This document shows positions 11,085 to 21,819 of a DNA stretch of 64,000 nt, one piece after another. Made by a program: the position numbers and the translations under genes. This DNA is from Siphonodentalium dalli. Taxonomy: Eukaryota > Mollusca > Scaphopoda > Gadilida > Siphonodentaliidae. Where the stretch lies: NCBI GenBank assembly GCA_032622095.1, contig CP136062.1:163242875-163306874 (forward strand), read 5' to 3'. The stretch's first letter is position 1, and each line of letters begins with the position of its first letter. The notes under the pieces were generated by a model. It saw only the letters and a program-made list of their open reading frames with translations. It was not told where the DNA came from and ran no database searches.

Positions 11085-11680
11085 GAGGTTTAACTCCATC
11101 TACATACAGTAATGTCCAAAGTAATTGATCACTTAACCACAGCAAAATTATGGGTATTTTTTCATGATTTTAAATCCTGAAAAATTACCCATAATTATGC
11201 TGTGGTTAAGTGGTCAATTACTTTGGGCATTACTGTAACCAATATAAGGATTTGAGGTTTAATGATAACTCAATCCTCATACAGTAATGTTCAAAGTAAT
11301 TGACCACTTAAGCACAGCAGAATAATGGGTAATTTATCAGGATTTTAAATGCTGAAAAATACCCATAATTCTGCTGTGGTTAAGTGGTCAATTACTTTGG
11401 GAATTACTGTAACCAATATAATGATTTGAGGTTTAATGATAATTCAATCCTCATACAGTAATGTTCAAAGTAATTGACCACTTAACCACAGCAGAATTAT
11501 TGGTAATTTTTCAGGATTTTAGTAATTGACCACTTAACCACAGCAGAATTATTGGTAATTTTTCAGGATTTTAAATCCTGAAAAATTACCAATAATTCTG
11601 ATGTGGTTAAGTGGTCAATTACTTTGGGCATTAGTGTAACCAATATAAGGATGTGAGGTTTAATGAGAACTCCATCCACA
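11085..11680. mobile_element. hairpin MITE amplified in tandem, 3 units of ~175 bp
   Basis: Three near-perfect hairpins lie at 11107-11235, 11282-11409 and 11456-11636, each with termini CAGTAATGYYCAAAGTAATT and flanking TA. Their arms continue into GACCACTTAACCACAGCAGA. They are separated by the same ~44-bp spacer (ACCAATATAAGGATTTGAGG..), so one insertion was amplified together with its flank. The third unit carries an internal ~52-bp duplication (11469-11520 repeated at 11521-11572). TA targets and CAGT-type ends point to a Tc1/mariner-type MITE. No transposase. Confidence 0.85.
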
Positions 11681-12884
11681 TAACTAATAAATATGTGTGA
11701 AAATTAAAACAAAACAAAATAAATTCCATGATGGCGTCCAATATGGACTGCCTAATTCTGCTCCAAAACATGTATATTGAATATATGGATGTTTATTGGG
11801 GGAAACCGATTATTTCAATGATATTTTCATTAACTGAGATCCAAAACCCGACTTACGGGAGCGTGCTTCGCGCGCGACTGTATCTTAAGCATATGTGCAT
11901 ATTTAATAAGCCAACAATTGGAATCCCAACAGAGAAGATTGGCGTGGGTCCCTTGGCGATCTGTCCATCGAAAACTATTTAGACATCTCAAGACACGTAA
12001 GACCCAATAACTTAATATACAGAATAGATACATCTATTGCCTGAGTGACTAATATTTATATGTGTTACAATGAGGTCAAATAGTTGCGAAGCCAGCACCA
12101 CAATTCTTTCCCTCCATAGTAAATCTTAAAACAACTTCTAAAGAATTATTAATTTACCTTATATATGGTATGGAGCGTCCTTGGTTTACTGGAGTTCAGA
12201 TGTGTTAACATCCAGTCACCAAGTTAATTACTTGCGAAGCCACAGCCATAACTATTTCCCTCCATAGTAATTCTCAAAACAACTTCTTAAGAACAATTGA
12301 CCAAGTCAGTCGCGCAATTATTGGAAGAGCCACGGTCAATCATTTTTTTTAAACCAAATGTTACATTTAAATTATTGCTTTATTTAACCCAAAAAAAATT
12401 TAATTGAGAAAATTAACTTTTACTACTTGCTAAATTTTATCTTTTAATTATTTCATTTAAATTTGAGTATTTACAGTATACTAAGACCAAGTCTTTATAA
12501 TCTGTTGAGTGACCCCACAGTCGTTTACTTGCTTTGTTAGTAATAATTTGAAGGATTACTTGTTTAAACGCAATTGTTATCAAAATATTTTATGTATTTT
12601 TTATAATTTCTATTTATATGTAATACTATAATCTTGGTGGCGTTACCATTTCTGACTATGGTTTTCTTGTTACACTCCTGTGCGCGATTTCCATTGAAAA
12701 CGCCGTTAATTAAAAATAGTAATGTCACGAGTGAATTATGTCATTACGTCGCTAACTATTTTTGCCTGAAATTTCGATGGTTGATCTTTCTCGCATTTTA
12801 TGCATTGAATTCTGAGTGTTTTAATCATACTTGGCTAACAAAATTAATACAGAAGTGTAATGAATAGAGCAAACAATTAGTTCC
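11681..12884. other. no gene recognised
   Basis: Contains AT-rich low-complexity DNA (12340-12480) and a frame with a hydrophobic start from the ATG at 12658 (MVFLLHSCARFPL..). It lies upstream of the CUB-like exon, but no splice evidence links the two. A ~130-bp repeat pair is visible: CAATGAGGTCAAATAGTTGC near 12068 and GTTAATTACTTGCGAAGCCA near 12224, both followed by CTCCATAGTAA. Confidence 0.35.
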
Positions 12885-13005
12885 GAGAATACACGTTAAA
12901 TAATTCACTTGATGCGAGAGACGTTTGGGTAAGAAATGCGCGGTAACACGCACTCGTTTCTTACCGACGTCTCCCGTCTCTCGAGAATTATTTAACGTAA
13001 TTCTC
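12885..13005. repeat. hairpin MITE
   Basis: Arms GAGAATACACGTTAAATAAT (12885-) and ATTATTTAACGTAATTCTC (to 13005) plus inner arms GAGAGACGTTTGGGTAAGAA and TTTCTTACCGACGTCTCCCG. It ends 86 bp before the CUB-like exon. Family unknown. Confidence 0.7.
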
Positions 13006-13091
13006 TGAACCAATTGATTACTCTCTATTTTCACAAAACGAGGGACCGAATATGAGATCCTCATAAGTGGTTTGAAAGAAAGTGCTTACAG

Positions 13092-13391
13092 TGCTTTCAA
13101 ATCCGCCTGGGTATATCTCCCAATCATATACAGGTTATAGTAACGACATGGTATGTTCCATTAAGCCGTATGATCAACACAACATTATCACATTGAGTTG
13201 TTATAACCCGTCGTTGTACATACCCCAACCAATAATATGTGGTCAGATCCCTGGTGAGTTAGTTGCCCAGCCATTACTCAGACTTTATGGACCACCTATG
13301 AATTTTGTCAGTCGTTCAGTGGAATTAAAATATCTGGGATATACTCTTGCGAAGAACATAACGTGCCACGAATGGAATATATTATGGCATT
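13092..13391 (+). CDS. CUB-domain-like exon, phase 1-1 (partial gene)
   Basis: A 300-nt open segment lies between AG (13090-13091, GTGCTTACAG) and a strong donor GTAAGT at 13392-13397. Both boundaries are phase 1, the symmetric phase typical of shuffled extracellular domains. The 99 residues begin LSNPPGYIS..Y..Y, then a Cys at 21 followed by SIKPYDQHNIITLSC (Cys 36), a Cys-Gly at 49-50 (IICGQIPGE), FVSRSVELKYLGYTL at 71-85, Cys 91, and EWNILWH. The GYIS..Y..Y..C start, the later CG and the Ser-rich segment before a hydrophobic strand follow the CUB pattern (about 110 residues, two disulfides). CUB domains are extracellular binding modules. No partner exon was found within the window, so the gene and its product are unknown. 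A CUB-like identity is inferred from pattern alone. Confidence 0.5.
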
Positions 13392-13411
13392 GTAAGTACC
13401 GAGACACGTAA

Positions 13412-13782
13412 AAGCAATCACTGGATTGTGTACATAATAGTCTATTGTCAGAGAAATAAATGATTCGGGAGACATATTATGCAGCAATCGATTTCATACG
13501 ACCAACAAGACTTCTACTTCTAACGTGGCCAGACATCTAAATGCTCGTTCTAAGAAATGCCATCTAATACAGTCGCGCCGATGAAGCTACTAGTAATTCG
13601 GATATTTGCAAAATTAAATATTCCTGGGGGAAACTTACATCGCGACTGGTCTCCAATTCGCCATGAACTACAATTCAATTCAATTTATTTCTGTTCATCG
13701 ATGTATATAGAATTTACATATGGACAAGATATATATATGACATCAAAATATTCGTATGCCTACCTATACCTACATCATGATC
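13412..13782. other. likely intron after the CUB-like exon
   Basis: AT-rich, no conserved domain. The 116-codon frame at 13557-13907 runs into a hairpin element and is not credible. Confidence 0.4.
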
Positions 13783-14909
13783 ACATAGGGATTTTCGCAT
13801 ATATAAGACAATATAGTCCCTATAACAATATTTACCTTGACATTGTAAGCCAATGCATTATCTTATATATGCGAGGCTACCTATTTATTGGAGACTCGCA
13901 TATATAAGAGAACGCACTGGCGTATGATTTTCAACCCTTTCAGTGCCAGGGGCCGATCTCATCGGCCCTAATTTACGGTCTGTAAAATCGGCCCTAAAAA
14001 AATTTAAATTTTGTTTTGTTTTTTTGGGGGTTGAATCTTTTTTGGGTATGCTTAAAGGCACGTGAGGCCTTAGTTGTCGAAAATATTCATATTTGTTCCA
14101 ATCACCGTAAACAGAAAACCATTAAAACGCACACAGTTTCGTTCATATATACCATGACCATCGCGTAAACAGCATGTTATCATAAAGATTTACTATATTT
14201 TACCTAAGCAAGAGCCTGATTGTGTTACAGAAGACAACACAATGCTGCTGGCTAATCACACACAAATGGCATAAACGCTCTTTATTCGTTCCATATAGGG
14301 AATTATCCCACAAAGAACGCTCTTTATATTTACCATCATAATATAAACAAACACCAGAAAAGTAACTTTTTAGGCTTTTGTTTACATGACAATGGTCAAA
14401 AATATGACAATAACATACTGTTTATGCGATATTTCTTATTTGTATACGGACAAAGTCTGTCTACATTTTGATGTTCTTTCTGTTTGTGGCGGTTTTTGAC
14501 GAGTGGAAATATTTTCACAGGATACCCACCGCCAAGGCCAACCGTACCTTTAAGCATGCTATAGCGAATTTAAAAACAAACTGGATAAGTCCTTAGGGGC
14601 ATGTTATAACTCAAAACTATCACCAAGTATTCATAGTAATAATTTTGATGCCCATGGAAAACGTAAGATTCCCTGGCACTAAACCTACAAAATAAGTCTG
14701 GCACTGAAAGAGAGTAGAATATAAGAAAAGATTATTAAAATTGTAAAAAATTGTAAAACATAATAACAAATGATGAAAATTTGTTAGGCCAATGCATTCT
14801 CTTATATATAAAAGAATGCATTGGCACAGGGTTTATGGGTTGATACAAAAATCGGACTTGTCACTGAAAGGGTTACTGTTGCACCAGCGCGGCTCCCATC
14901 ATGAAAGGG
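13783..14909. mobile_element. TTAA element with two hairpins, interrupted
   Basis: Outer element: hairpins GCATATATAAGACAATATAG.. (13798-) and CCAATGCATTATCTTATATA../..GAACGCACTGGC (13852-13913), ending at 14873-14909 with GCGGCTCCCATCATGAAAGGG and TTAA (14910-14913). The intact relative at 35822-36107 has the same order without interruption. The left terminus is degraded. TTAA plus CCCTTTCA termini fit piggyBac-derived MITEs. Confidence 0.6.
13935..14872. mobile_element. nested TTAA-type element, CCCTTTCAGTGCC termini
   Basis: Starts CCCTTTCAGTGCCAGGGGCC and ends TTGTCACTGAAAGGG, flanked by TCAA and TTAC (decayed TTAA). It sits inside the two-hairpin element, between GATTTTCAA and TTACTGTTGCACCAGCG; the equivalent at 36060-36085 is continuous. 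At 14780-14826 it carries a further short CCAATGCATTCTCTTATATA hairpin. No transposase frame. Confidence 0.65.
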
Positions 14910-15059
14910 TTAAGATACTTTGATTTTCGAACCTCAATTTAGTGTGTAATTTGTTGTTTTTAGACAAAAAGTCCAATATATTCTTACGTTCGATCAATTT
15001 TTTGGATCGAAATGTTTATAAGTTGGAAATTTCCAACCATTATGGGCTATTTAGGTTGG

Positions 15060-15735
15060 AAATTGGAGCTAGAATTGTTGCTAGGGTACCGAGAAGGACA
15101 GAGATGGGTCCAGTCTTGCAACATCTTCACTGGCTGCCCATCCAATAAACAGGATCAAATTTAAAATTATACTGATCATCTTTCGCGCCCTTGACGGAAC
15201 GGCGCCCGACTACATGCATCAAAGAGTTAAAGTCTTCCGGTACGATGCAGCGAAGATCAGACGGGAAGAGATTCCTAGCACCTCCTAACTCAAACCGCCG
15301 TGCGTTAAAGGACAAAGCCTTCTCTACCACGGCTCCAACTTTGTCGAACAAACTCCCTGACGATCTAACAAAAATCTAGACGAGGCTAAATAATGATCGT
15401 TTGGAATTTCGAATTTTTTTAAAGACACATCTTTTTGTTAAATCGCTCAATTGAAACTGTTACTTACTGTTATCTGGCGTTTTTATTTTAGATTCTAATT
15501 TCTCTCCGAATGACTTTTAACTATTAATTCATAGCTGTGTATTTTTAGAATGTGTCATCTCTTCGACTAATTTTATCCGCGTGTTTTCTCTTCGTTTATC
15601 CTAGTAATGATGTTCTTTTATTGTATATATATATCTATTTTATGTAACACCGCCTATGCACACAACTCTGTTGTGAAATAGGCGCTCTAGAAATGTTAAT
15701 AATAATAATTATTATAATAATAATAATAATATATA
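15060..15735 (+). mobile_element. L2/CR1-like LINE, 5'-truncated 3' end
   Basis: Translates to the tail of a non-LTR reverse transcriptase: ARIVARVPRRTEM, LHWLPI (15130s), then after a frameshift FRALDGTAPDYM, a region up to NSNRRALKDKAFSTTAPTLS and NKLPDDL. This is the usual carboxy-terminal stretch after the RT catalytic core in L2/CR1/Jockey-type LINEs. It continues through a 3' UTR (GGCGCTCTAGAAATG) into an (AAT)n tail at 15692-15733. Frameshifts and stops make it inactive. Confidence 0.75.
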
Positions 15736-16474
15736 ATAGCTGATGGGCTTTAAGCGTGACGTATAATACGTACCAGTTGGAATATTCCAAACCCAAATGG
15801 GTATGGGGTGCAAATGGAACCTGACTTGGACATTTGGGTCCGGCTCAAGGAAGGGGGTGTGAAATTGGAAATTCCAATGCGGACACCAAAAGAGACATAC
15901 CAGTCGCGTCCCTACTAAGAGAATATGTGTGATACTGAGTGATATATATCACAATTGGCGTGTTTCCAGCTGGGAAAATTATGAAAAACAATCAAATTTA
16001 AAATGTCTAACATTGGGACACATCTAATATTTAATTGTGTGTCTGGTGGTTTCTGATGAAGAGGGTGTCAATATAACATAGGAGGTTGGGGGAAAAATAT
16101 CATCAATCGTGTTGCGATGGGAATTAGCTAATTCGATAGCCTTGCTATTCTCAAAATAATTATATACGGTAAAACCCCATTAGTCCATTTCGGTCAGTCC
16201 CGAAGGCCATACATTCGCACTTTCCCTGGACAAAATGAGTCATTCGCGATTCTGGGATAATCAGTCAGACAGTCGAATGGCTCTCAGGTGGTCGAAAACC
16301 GGGAAATAAATCGGACCAATTTGCATCGTTGTCATGCACTGTGTGTTCTCTGGAAATTATGCAATCTGATTATTGAAGTACAGTCGACCGGCAACCGTAA
16401 CCCATGTTTTATATTGGAAAACACCTGATGGGAGAAAAGAATAATATTAAGAAATGGCATTGCTAAAACTATTT
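15736..16474. other. no gene recognised
   Basis: Contains short palindromes of the type TTGGAATATTCCAA (15778) and AATTGGAAATTCCAAT (15863), also seen in the hAT element at 23491-24300. Nothing else supported. Confidence 0.4.
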
Positions 16475-17010
16475 AATATATATGTCAAATCCTATATTAA
16501 TATATGGAAGTGAGCTTACAACATTATATTCTGTAATAAGACCAAATGTTGATATTGAAAAACGCATAAATGCATTTTTACCAGAAAAAAATCCAAATCA
16601 AATTTAGTAAAATAGCTCTAGGAGTGAGCAGAACAGCGGTCAATATGGCATGCATCGGAGAATTAGGTTTATACCAATTGTACATCTCTAGACTTCAGTA
16701 TGCAGTGGATTCTGGCATCATATTATAAAATTAGCAGACAACTGACTTGCAAAGAATGCCGAAATAGAAGGTTTAAATATATAAAATGGACCCTCATACT
16801 AAATTATTATTTAACAAAATTGGGTTCCAGCATGCATATGTTGAAGAACCAGTCAACATTATGTATTAAAAAGTTAACTCATTCCATAGAGAGAAAAAAA
16901 TGGAAAAAGACTTTTAAAATGGAATATTATCTTCTGACTGATATTGTGAAAGACGTTTCAAAATCATTGCCTGGTCCACACCATTGCTTTTCGACTTTCG
17001 ATATACTTAA
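16475..17010 (+). mobile_element. second LINE remnant, RT C-terminal region
   Basis: Conceptual translation gives PILIYGSELTTLYSVIRPNV, DIEKRINAFLPE, then after a 1-nt shift KFSKIALGVSRTAV and GELGLYQLYISRLQYAV. The FLxxxLGVxxxTxNxAxxGELGxYPLxI pattern is characteristic of the region after the RT domain in several invertebrate non-LTR families. At least two frameshifts and several stops follow. Different subfamily from the 15060 copy. No tail identified. Confidence 0.65.
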
Positions 17011-17119
17011 TTGCTCTTGAAACGCGAAAGTGGCAATTTCTGAAAACTGAAATTGGTTCAGGATGTTTTTTACTAATTTGGTGTCAAACAGATGCGGCAT
17101 GCATCTTTAAGCTGCCGAA

Positions 17120-17491
17120 TACTCATTGGCGAGTGTAATCTCCTAGCTTATGGTACGTTCGTACACTGGTATGTTTGCAGGGTGTGGTTTGCAGGCGGGT
17201 CCAATTTCAAGTGCGACCGTGTCCTTGACCGTGACCTCGCTCATATACGCTCATATAGGCATGTTTCTGGACCTCGACAGATCCGACTCAAATTTGGTAT
17301 GTATGCCTACTTTGATCCCGGGAACAATATGGGCGGGCCCAATTTCACGTGCGACCGTATCCGTTACATTGACCTCGCCTATATACGGTCATATAGGCAT
17401 TAGTTTGTCCGACGCTGTATATTCTGCCCAGAGGGAGGCGATCACAAAGAAATCCCCAAATAGCTCGGGCGAAGTCGGGCACATCAGCTAG
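17120..17491 (+). mobile_element. Helitron A, 3' portion
   Basis: Ends GCTCGGGCGAAGTCGGGC, ACATCAG and CTAG at 17488-17491. Shares ATTCTGCCCAGAGGGAGGCG, ATCACAAAGAAATCCC and CATATAGGCATGTTTCTGGA with the complete copy at 21362-21580, so it is the same family. An internal ~120-bp duplication (GCGGGTCCAATTTCAAGTGC and GCGGGCCCAATTTCACGTGC) explains its extra length. The 5' end was not located. Confidence 0.7.
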
Positions 17492-17774
17492 TCTATACTA
17501 TATATTTTGAGACTTCGTATATATGTGTGTGTGTACTTCATAGAATCGAAAACGGTTGGCTCGATTGAGTTCAAACTTCCCATCTAAGGGTAAAAACCTA
17601 CGAACACCGTAGTTGTCGCGTTTTGGAGAAGATCTGAGCACCCTTTCTCCACTCCCAAAATCACCGCAAAGGCACGGCGGGGGTTAATCGCGTTGATAGT
17701 TAAAGAGCGTTCCTATCGCATTGTAGTTGATAAAGTACGGTGGCTGATTTGCGACATGCACACAACATATATTA

Positions 17775-18083
17775 TCTCGAGATCTCGACATAATTATCTC
17801 GAGATCTCGAGATAATATCTCGAGATCTCGAGATATTATCTCGAGATCTCGACTTAATTATCTCGAGATCTCGAGATAATAACTCGAGATCTCGACTTAA
17901 TTATCTCGAGATATTATCTCGAGATCTCGACATATTATCTCGAGATCTCGACTTAATTATCTCGAGATCTCGACATATTATCTCGAGATCTCGACTTAAT
18001 TATCTCGAGATCTCGAGATAATATCTCGAGATCTCGAGATAATATCTCGAGATCTCGACATAATTATCTCGAGATCTCGACAT
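17775..18083. repeat. left CTCGAGATCTCGA word array
   Basis: Dense head-to-tail copies of ATTATCTCGAGATCTCGACT, itself built on the palindrome TCGAGATCTCGA. Mirror image of 19484-19722 at the other end of the 2-kb element. Confidence 0.9.
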
Positions 18084-18185
18084 AACAAGCATATTTAAAC
18101 ATCTGATGTAGTGGGAATGTGACAACAACCAAGATGGAACGCGAGCAAGTCGCTCTCTGTCTCTCACTCAAACTGTCTGTCTGTC

Positions 18186-18211
18186 TCCCATATCTCTCTC
18201 TCTCTCTCTCG

Positions 18212-18242
<31 letters not shown>

Positions 18243-18534
18243 GTTCTTCCATGAGTCCCGGTACATACAAATCGACTTGGTTCAAATCCGAGAATCTCGA
18301 TTGATAATCTGTGACTCGGGTCTCTGTCCCTCCCTCTCTCCCATTCTCTCTCACGCTCTCGCTCACTCTGTCTGCCTCCCTCGCTCCAATCGACTTGGTT
18401 CAAATCCGGGAATCGAATCCGGCTTATTCTCGATTGATAATCTGGGACTCTGTGTCTCTGTCTCTTTCCCACTCTATCTCCCTCTATCTGTATGTCTGTC
18501 TATCTCTTCCTCTCTCTCTCTCTCTCTCTCTCTA
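18186..18534 (+). repeat. (CT)n microsatellite blocks in the left arm
   Basis: (TC)n blocks at about 18196-18242, 18330-18372 and 18504-18533, separated by TTGGTTCAAATCCGRGAATC segments. The (GA)n counterpart is 18954-19380. Long frames in both strands here (Ser/Leu or Arg/Glu repeats) are simple-sequence artefacts. Confidence 0.9.
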
Positions 18535-18980
18535 TATGGGAATATTGCAGATTTGAATTCATATAATACCGTCTATCAGAATCGGTGCGACTAATTTTTA
18601 TATTTTAGTCATTTAAGGTCGTATTGACCCTTTCCGCCGAACCCATATACTCCAATATTATAGCGATGTATATGGTATTCTGTCAGCTTAGACGCACAAA
18701 CTACTGGATAATTTATCCAGTAGTTTGTGCGCCTAAGCAGACAGAATACCCTATACATCGCTATAATATTGGAGTATATGGGTCCGGCGGAGAGGGTCAT
18801 TACGACCTTAAATGACTAAAATATAAAAATTAGTCGCACCGATTCTGATAGACGGGTACTATATGAATTAAAATCTGCAATATTCCCATTAATTTATCAT
18901 GCAGTTTGTGCGCCTAAGTTTATATATATATATGATCAGGAGTTAATGAGCGAATGAGAGAGAGACAGACAGACAGACAT

Positions 18981-19033
<53 letters not shown>

Positions 19034-19183
19034 TACATACAGACATAGGGATATAGAGTGGGAAAGAGACAGAGATACAGAGTCCCAGATTATCAGTCGA
19101 GAATAAGCCGGATTCGATTCCCGGATTTGAACCAAGTCCATTGGAGCGAGAGAGAGAGACAGACAGGGTGAGAGAGAGAGAGT

Positions 19184-19225
<42 letters not shown>

Positions 19226-19326
19226 GAGTGAGAGAGATGGAGGGACAGAGACCCGAGTACCAGATTATCAATCGAGATTCCCGGATTTGAACCAAGTCGA
19301 TTTGTATGTACCGGGACTCATGAAAG

Positions 19327-19383
<57 letters not shown>

Positions 19384-19483
19384 AGATTAGACAGTTTGAG
19401 TGAGAGACAGAGAGCGACTTGCTCGCGTTACATCTTGGTTGTTGTCACATTGCCACTACATTAGATGTTTAAATATGCATGGT

Positions 19484-19722
19484 ATGTCGAGATCTCGAGA
19501 TAATTAAGTCGAGATCTCGAGATAATATGTCGAGATCTCGAGATAATTAAGTCGAGATCTCGAGATAACATGTCGAGATCTCGAGATATTATCTCGAGAT
19601 CTCGAGATAATTAAGTCGAGATCTCGAGTTATTATCTCGAGATCTCGAGATAATTAAGTCGAGATCTCGAGATAATATCTCGAGATCTCGAGATAATTAT
19701 GTCGAGATCTCGAGATAATATA
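19484..19722. repeat. right CTCGAGATCTCGA word array
   Basis: Reverse complement of the left array, with units GTCGAGATCTCGAGATAATT. Unit number and order differ slightly from the left array (about 310 bp left, 240 bp right), so the arms are not maintained as exact copies. Confidence 0.9.
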
Positions 19723-20720
19723 TGTTGTGTGCATGTCGCAAATCAGCCACCGTAATAAAGAGCGTATATGCCTAATGTCATTCTTACGTCTGGGTCTCGG
19801 CGTGTGCGTGTAAGACTATACGCAGACATGAGCGTGTTGTGTGACGACATTCCCAACACCTAGCAGGGACAAATATCTATTAGCCACCATCAAGGCGAGT
19901 TTTGCGACGTATTAATTCAAATGCTTTCGATCAAACAATATTATCTGTCGCACTCATATTTCGTCATCTGTACGAATCCACTGCAATCGACCTATTTTTA
20001 GAACGCAACACATGTCGCGTTGCCGTTGGTATTGGGGTGCACGGCGGGATTAATTTAAATATGTCATGTTGGTAACAATATCTAGCCGAGAATTCCTCAG
20101 ACATACAGACGAATGCGACCAGCAAATTTCAAAATTGGTCACTTGACCTCCCCATGAATATCTTCTGGGAAATGCCAGGGAACGTGTGCCCATTATCGGG
20201 CCATTGTGTGTGTCGCGGTCGCGCAATTTTAACACTTTCGAGGTAAATACACGTGGTTGTGAATTACGTCACGCCACGCGGGTCCAGGCGGATGTTAACC
20301 TGACCCTTCCAATGGCGCGTACGTTAGTGATACCGGAGTTATAGCGTGCTCGTTATGTTTTTTGACTGACCGCAGTGCCGGATCCGCCGAATGTGAACAT
20401 GTTATCAACTGTTACGGCAGTCCGTGGCCCACGGCAGTCAATTGCCGTGTCGAATATTGAAGCCTACTGATCAATTCAAGGTCAAATCGGGTAAAACTCG
20501 CTGATTTCGACGAAATTGTACACATAGGTGCAGCATACGTGTCTCGGAGCTGTTGCAATTGCTTTTTCGAACAAAGCCATGAGACGAAAAATTAAAAAAG
20601 CACAATTAACTCATTGAAAAAAAAAAAAAAAAAATTAAATAATTAATTAAAAAAATTAATTAAAACTTAAAAATTGTCATGTTTCTGACGATTGCCGCCA
20701 GTGGCGGGCTAACCTGCTAG

Positions 20721-21361
20721 TCTACTATATATTTTGAGACTTCCGTATATATATGTGTGTATATATATAAATATATATATATACTTTATAGAATCGAAAA
20801 CGGCTGCACCGATCGAGACCAAACTTCCCATCTAAGGGTAAAAACCCACGGGAATGGTCGTCGCGGCGTTTTGGAGAAGCTCCGATAACCCGTTCTCCGC
20901 TCTCAGTCACAAAAAATGGCACTGTGGGGTTAATCGCGTTGATAGTTAAAGAGCGTTCGTATCCGCATTGTCGTCGATAAAGAGCGTATGCGTGTAATGT
21001 GATTCTTACGTCTGGGTCTGGGCGTGTGCGTGTAAGACTGTATCCAGACATACTTTTTCCGCCCGAGGTGATCTTCACCTTGAAACGGGTACCCACCAAT
21101 GATATATATGTGTGTGTCCTTTATAGACTCGAACCGATTGAGCTCAAACTTGCTACCTACGGGAAGTGTCATGGACGGGTTAAATTGTGATCCCGACCTG
21201 ACCTTGACCTTGAAAATGATCAATTCAAGGTCAAATCGGGTCAAATTGAAAAAAAAAAAATTAAAAAGGCACAATTAACTCATTGAAAAACAAAAAATTA
21301 AATTAAAAAATTAATTAAAAATGTTCTGACGATTGCCGCCAGTGGCGGGCTAACCTGCTAG
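20721..21361 (+). mobile_element. Helitron B1, complete, abutting B0
   Basis: TCTACTATATATTTTGAGAC directly follows the B0 CTAG; it ends TGCCGCCAGTGGCGGGCTAA, CCTG and CTAG (21358-21361). It keeps the unoccupied site of the 2-kb palindrome. An (AT)n expansion lies near 20750-20780 and A-rich blocks at 21248-21330. Non-autonomous. Confidence 0.8.
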
Positions 21362-21580
21362 TCTATTATATATTTTGGAACTTCTGGCTGTCTGTATATG
21401 TGTGTTATAGACTCGAAAACTGCACGACCGATCCGAGACCTGGCTCATATACGCTAATTGTGGCATGTTTCTGGACCGATCGAACACTAATGTTTTTCTT
21501 TCTCCTAATATTCTGCCCAGACGGAGGCGATCACAAAGAAATCCCTAAATAGCCCGGAAGAAGTCGTGCACATCAGCTAG
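21362..21580 (+). mobile_element. Helitron C, 219 bp, abutting B1
   Basis: Starts TCTATTATATATTTTGGAAC right after CTAG of B1 and ends AGCCCGGAAGAAGTCGTGC, ACATCAG and CTAG (21577-21580) before host T. A short internally deleted member of the Helitron A family. Confidence 0.8.
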
Positions 21581-21819
21581 TACACGATATTTACAGAGAT
21601 TACATGCATGTTTACATGCATGTGTATCCAGTGCTAGCCACACTTAGGTGTTTGAATAATCAGTTCAACTAACGGCGATTTTTTTTAAACTTATTAACTG
21701 AACATTCCCTATGACAAACAATAGTATTTGTTACATTTTTAGCCGTTTCCGATTTGTCCTAGACCAGGATGACATTGTTTTGTCACCCGCCTGATGTTAT
21801 ATTGCAAGAATATATTTAA

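Larger units (their letters stand above)
17736..19754. mobile_element. 2.0-kb near-palindromic transposable element
   Basis: Termini TACGGTGGCTGATTTGCGAC and its complement, flanked by ATAAAG at 17730-17735 and 19755-19760. The related Helitron B1 has the single-copy empty site (GATAAAGAGCG at 20978-20988), which proves insertion and a 6-bp target duplication. The arms (about 976 and 1042 bp) meet at 18712 inside CTACTGGATAATTTATCCAG. From the outside in, each arm holds an array of TCTCGAGATCTCGA words, a common spacer with AACCAAGATG(G/T)AACGCGAGCA, CT/GA microsatellite, two segments with TTGGTTCAAATCC (pol III B-box-like), and a ~150-bp inner stretch. The TAY start and 6-bp duplication recall IS3EU; Dada also makes 6-7 bp duplications. 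No transposase. Confidence 0.85.
17492..20720 (+). mobile_element. Helitron B0, carrying a 2-kb insertion
   Basis: Begins TCTATACTATATATTTTGAG immediately after the CTAG of the previous element and ends TGCCGCCAGTGGCGGGCTAA, CCTG and CTAG (20717-20720). Colinear with B1 (20721-21361) over its first ~250 bp (AACTTCCCATCTAAGGGTAA, GCGTTGATAGTTAAAGAGCG) and its last ~250 bp (GCACAATTAACTCATTGAAA, TCTGACGATTGCCGCCAGTG). Removing the insertion at 17736-19754 plus one 6-bp copy leaves about 1.2 kb. No Rep/helicase frame. Confidence 0.8.

Noticed and set aside
12658-12867. Signal-peptide-like start MVFLLHSCARFPL as first exon of the CUB-like gene
   Set aside because: No donor in a compatible phase was evident and the remaining frame has no domain; proximity alone is weak.
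18064-19295. Long frames of Ser/Leu or Arg/Glu repeats on both strands
   Set aside because: They are translations of (CT)n/(GA)n microsatellite within the palindromic element.
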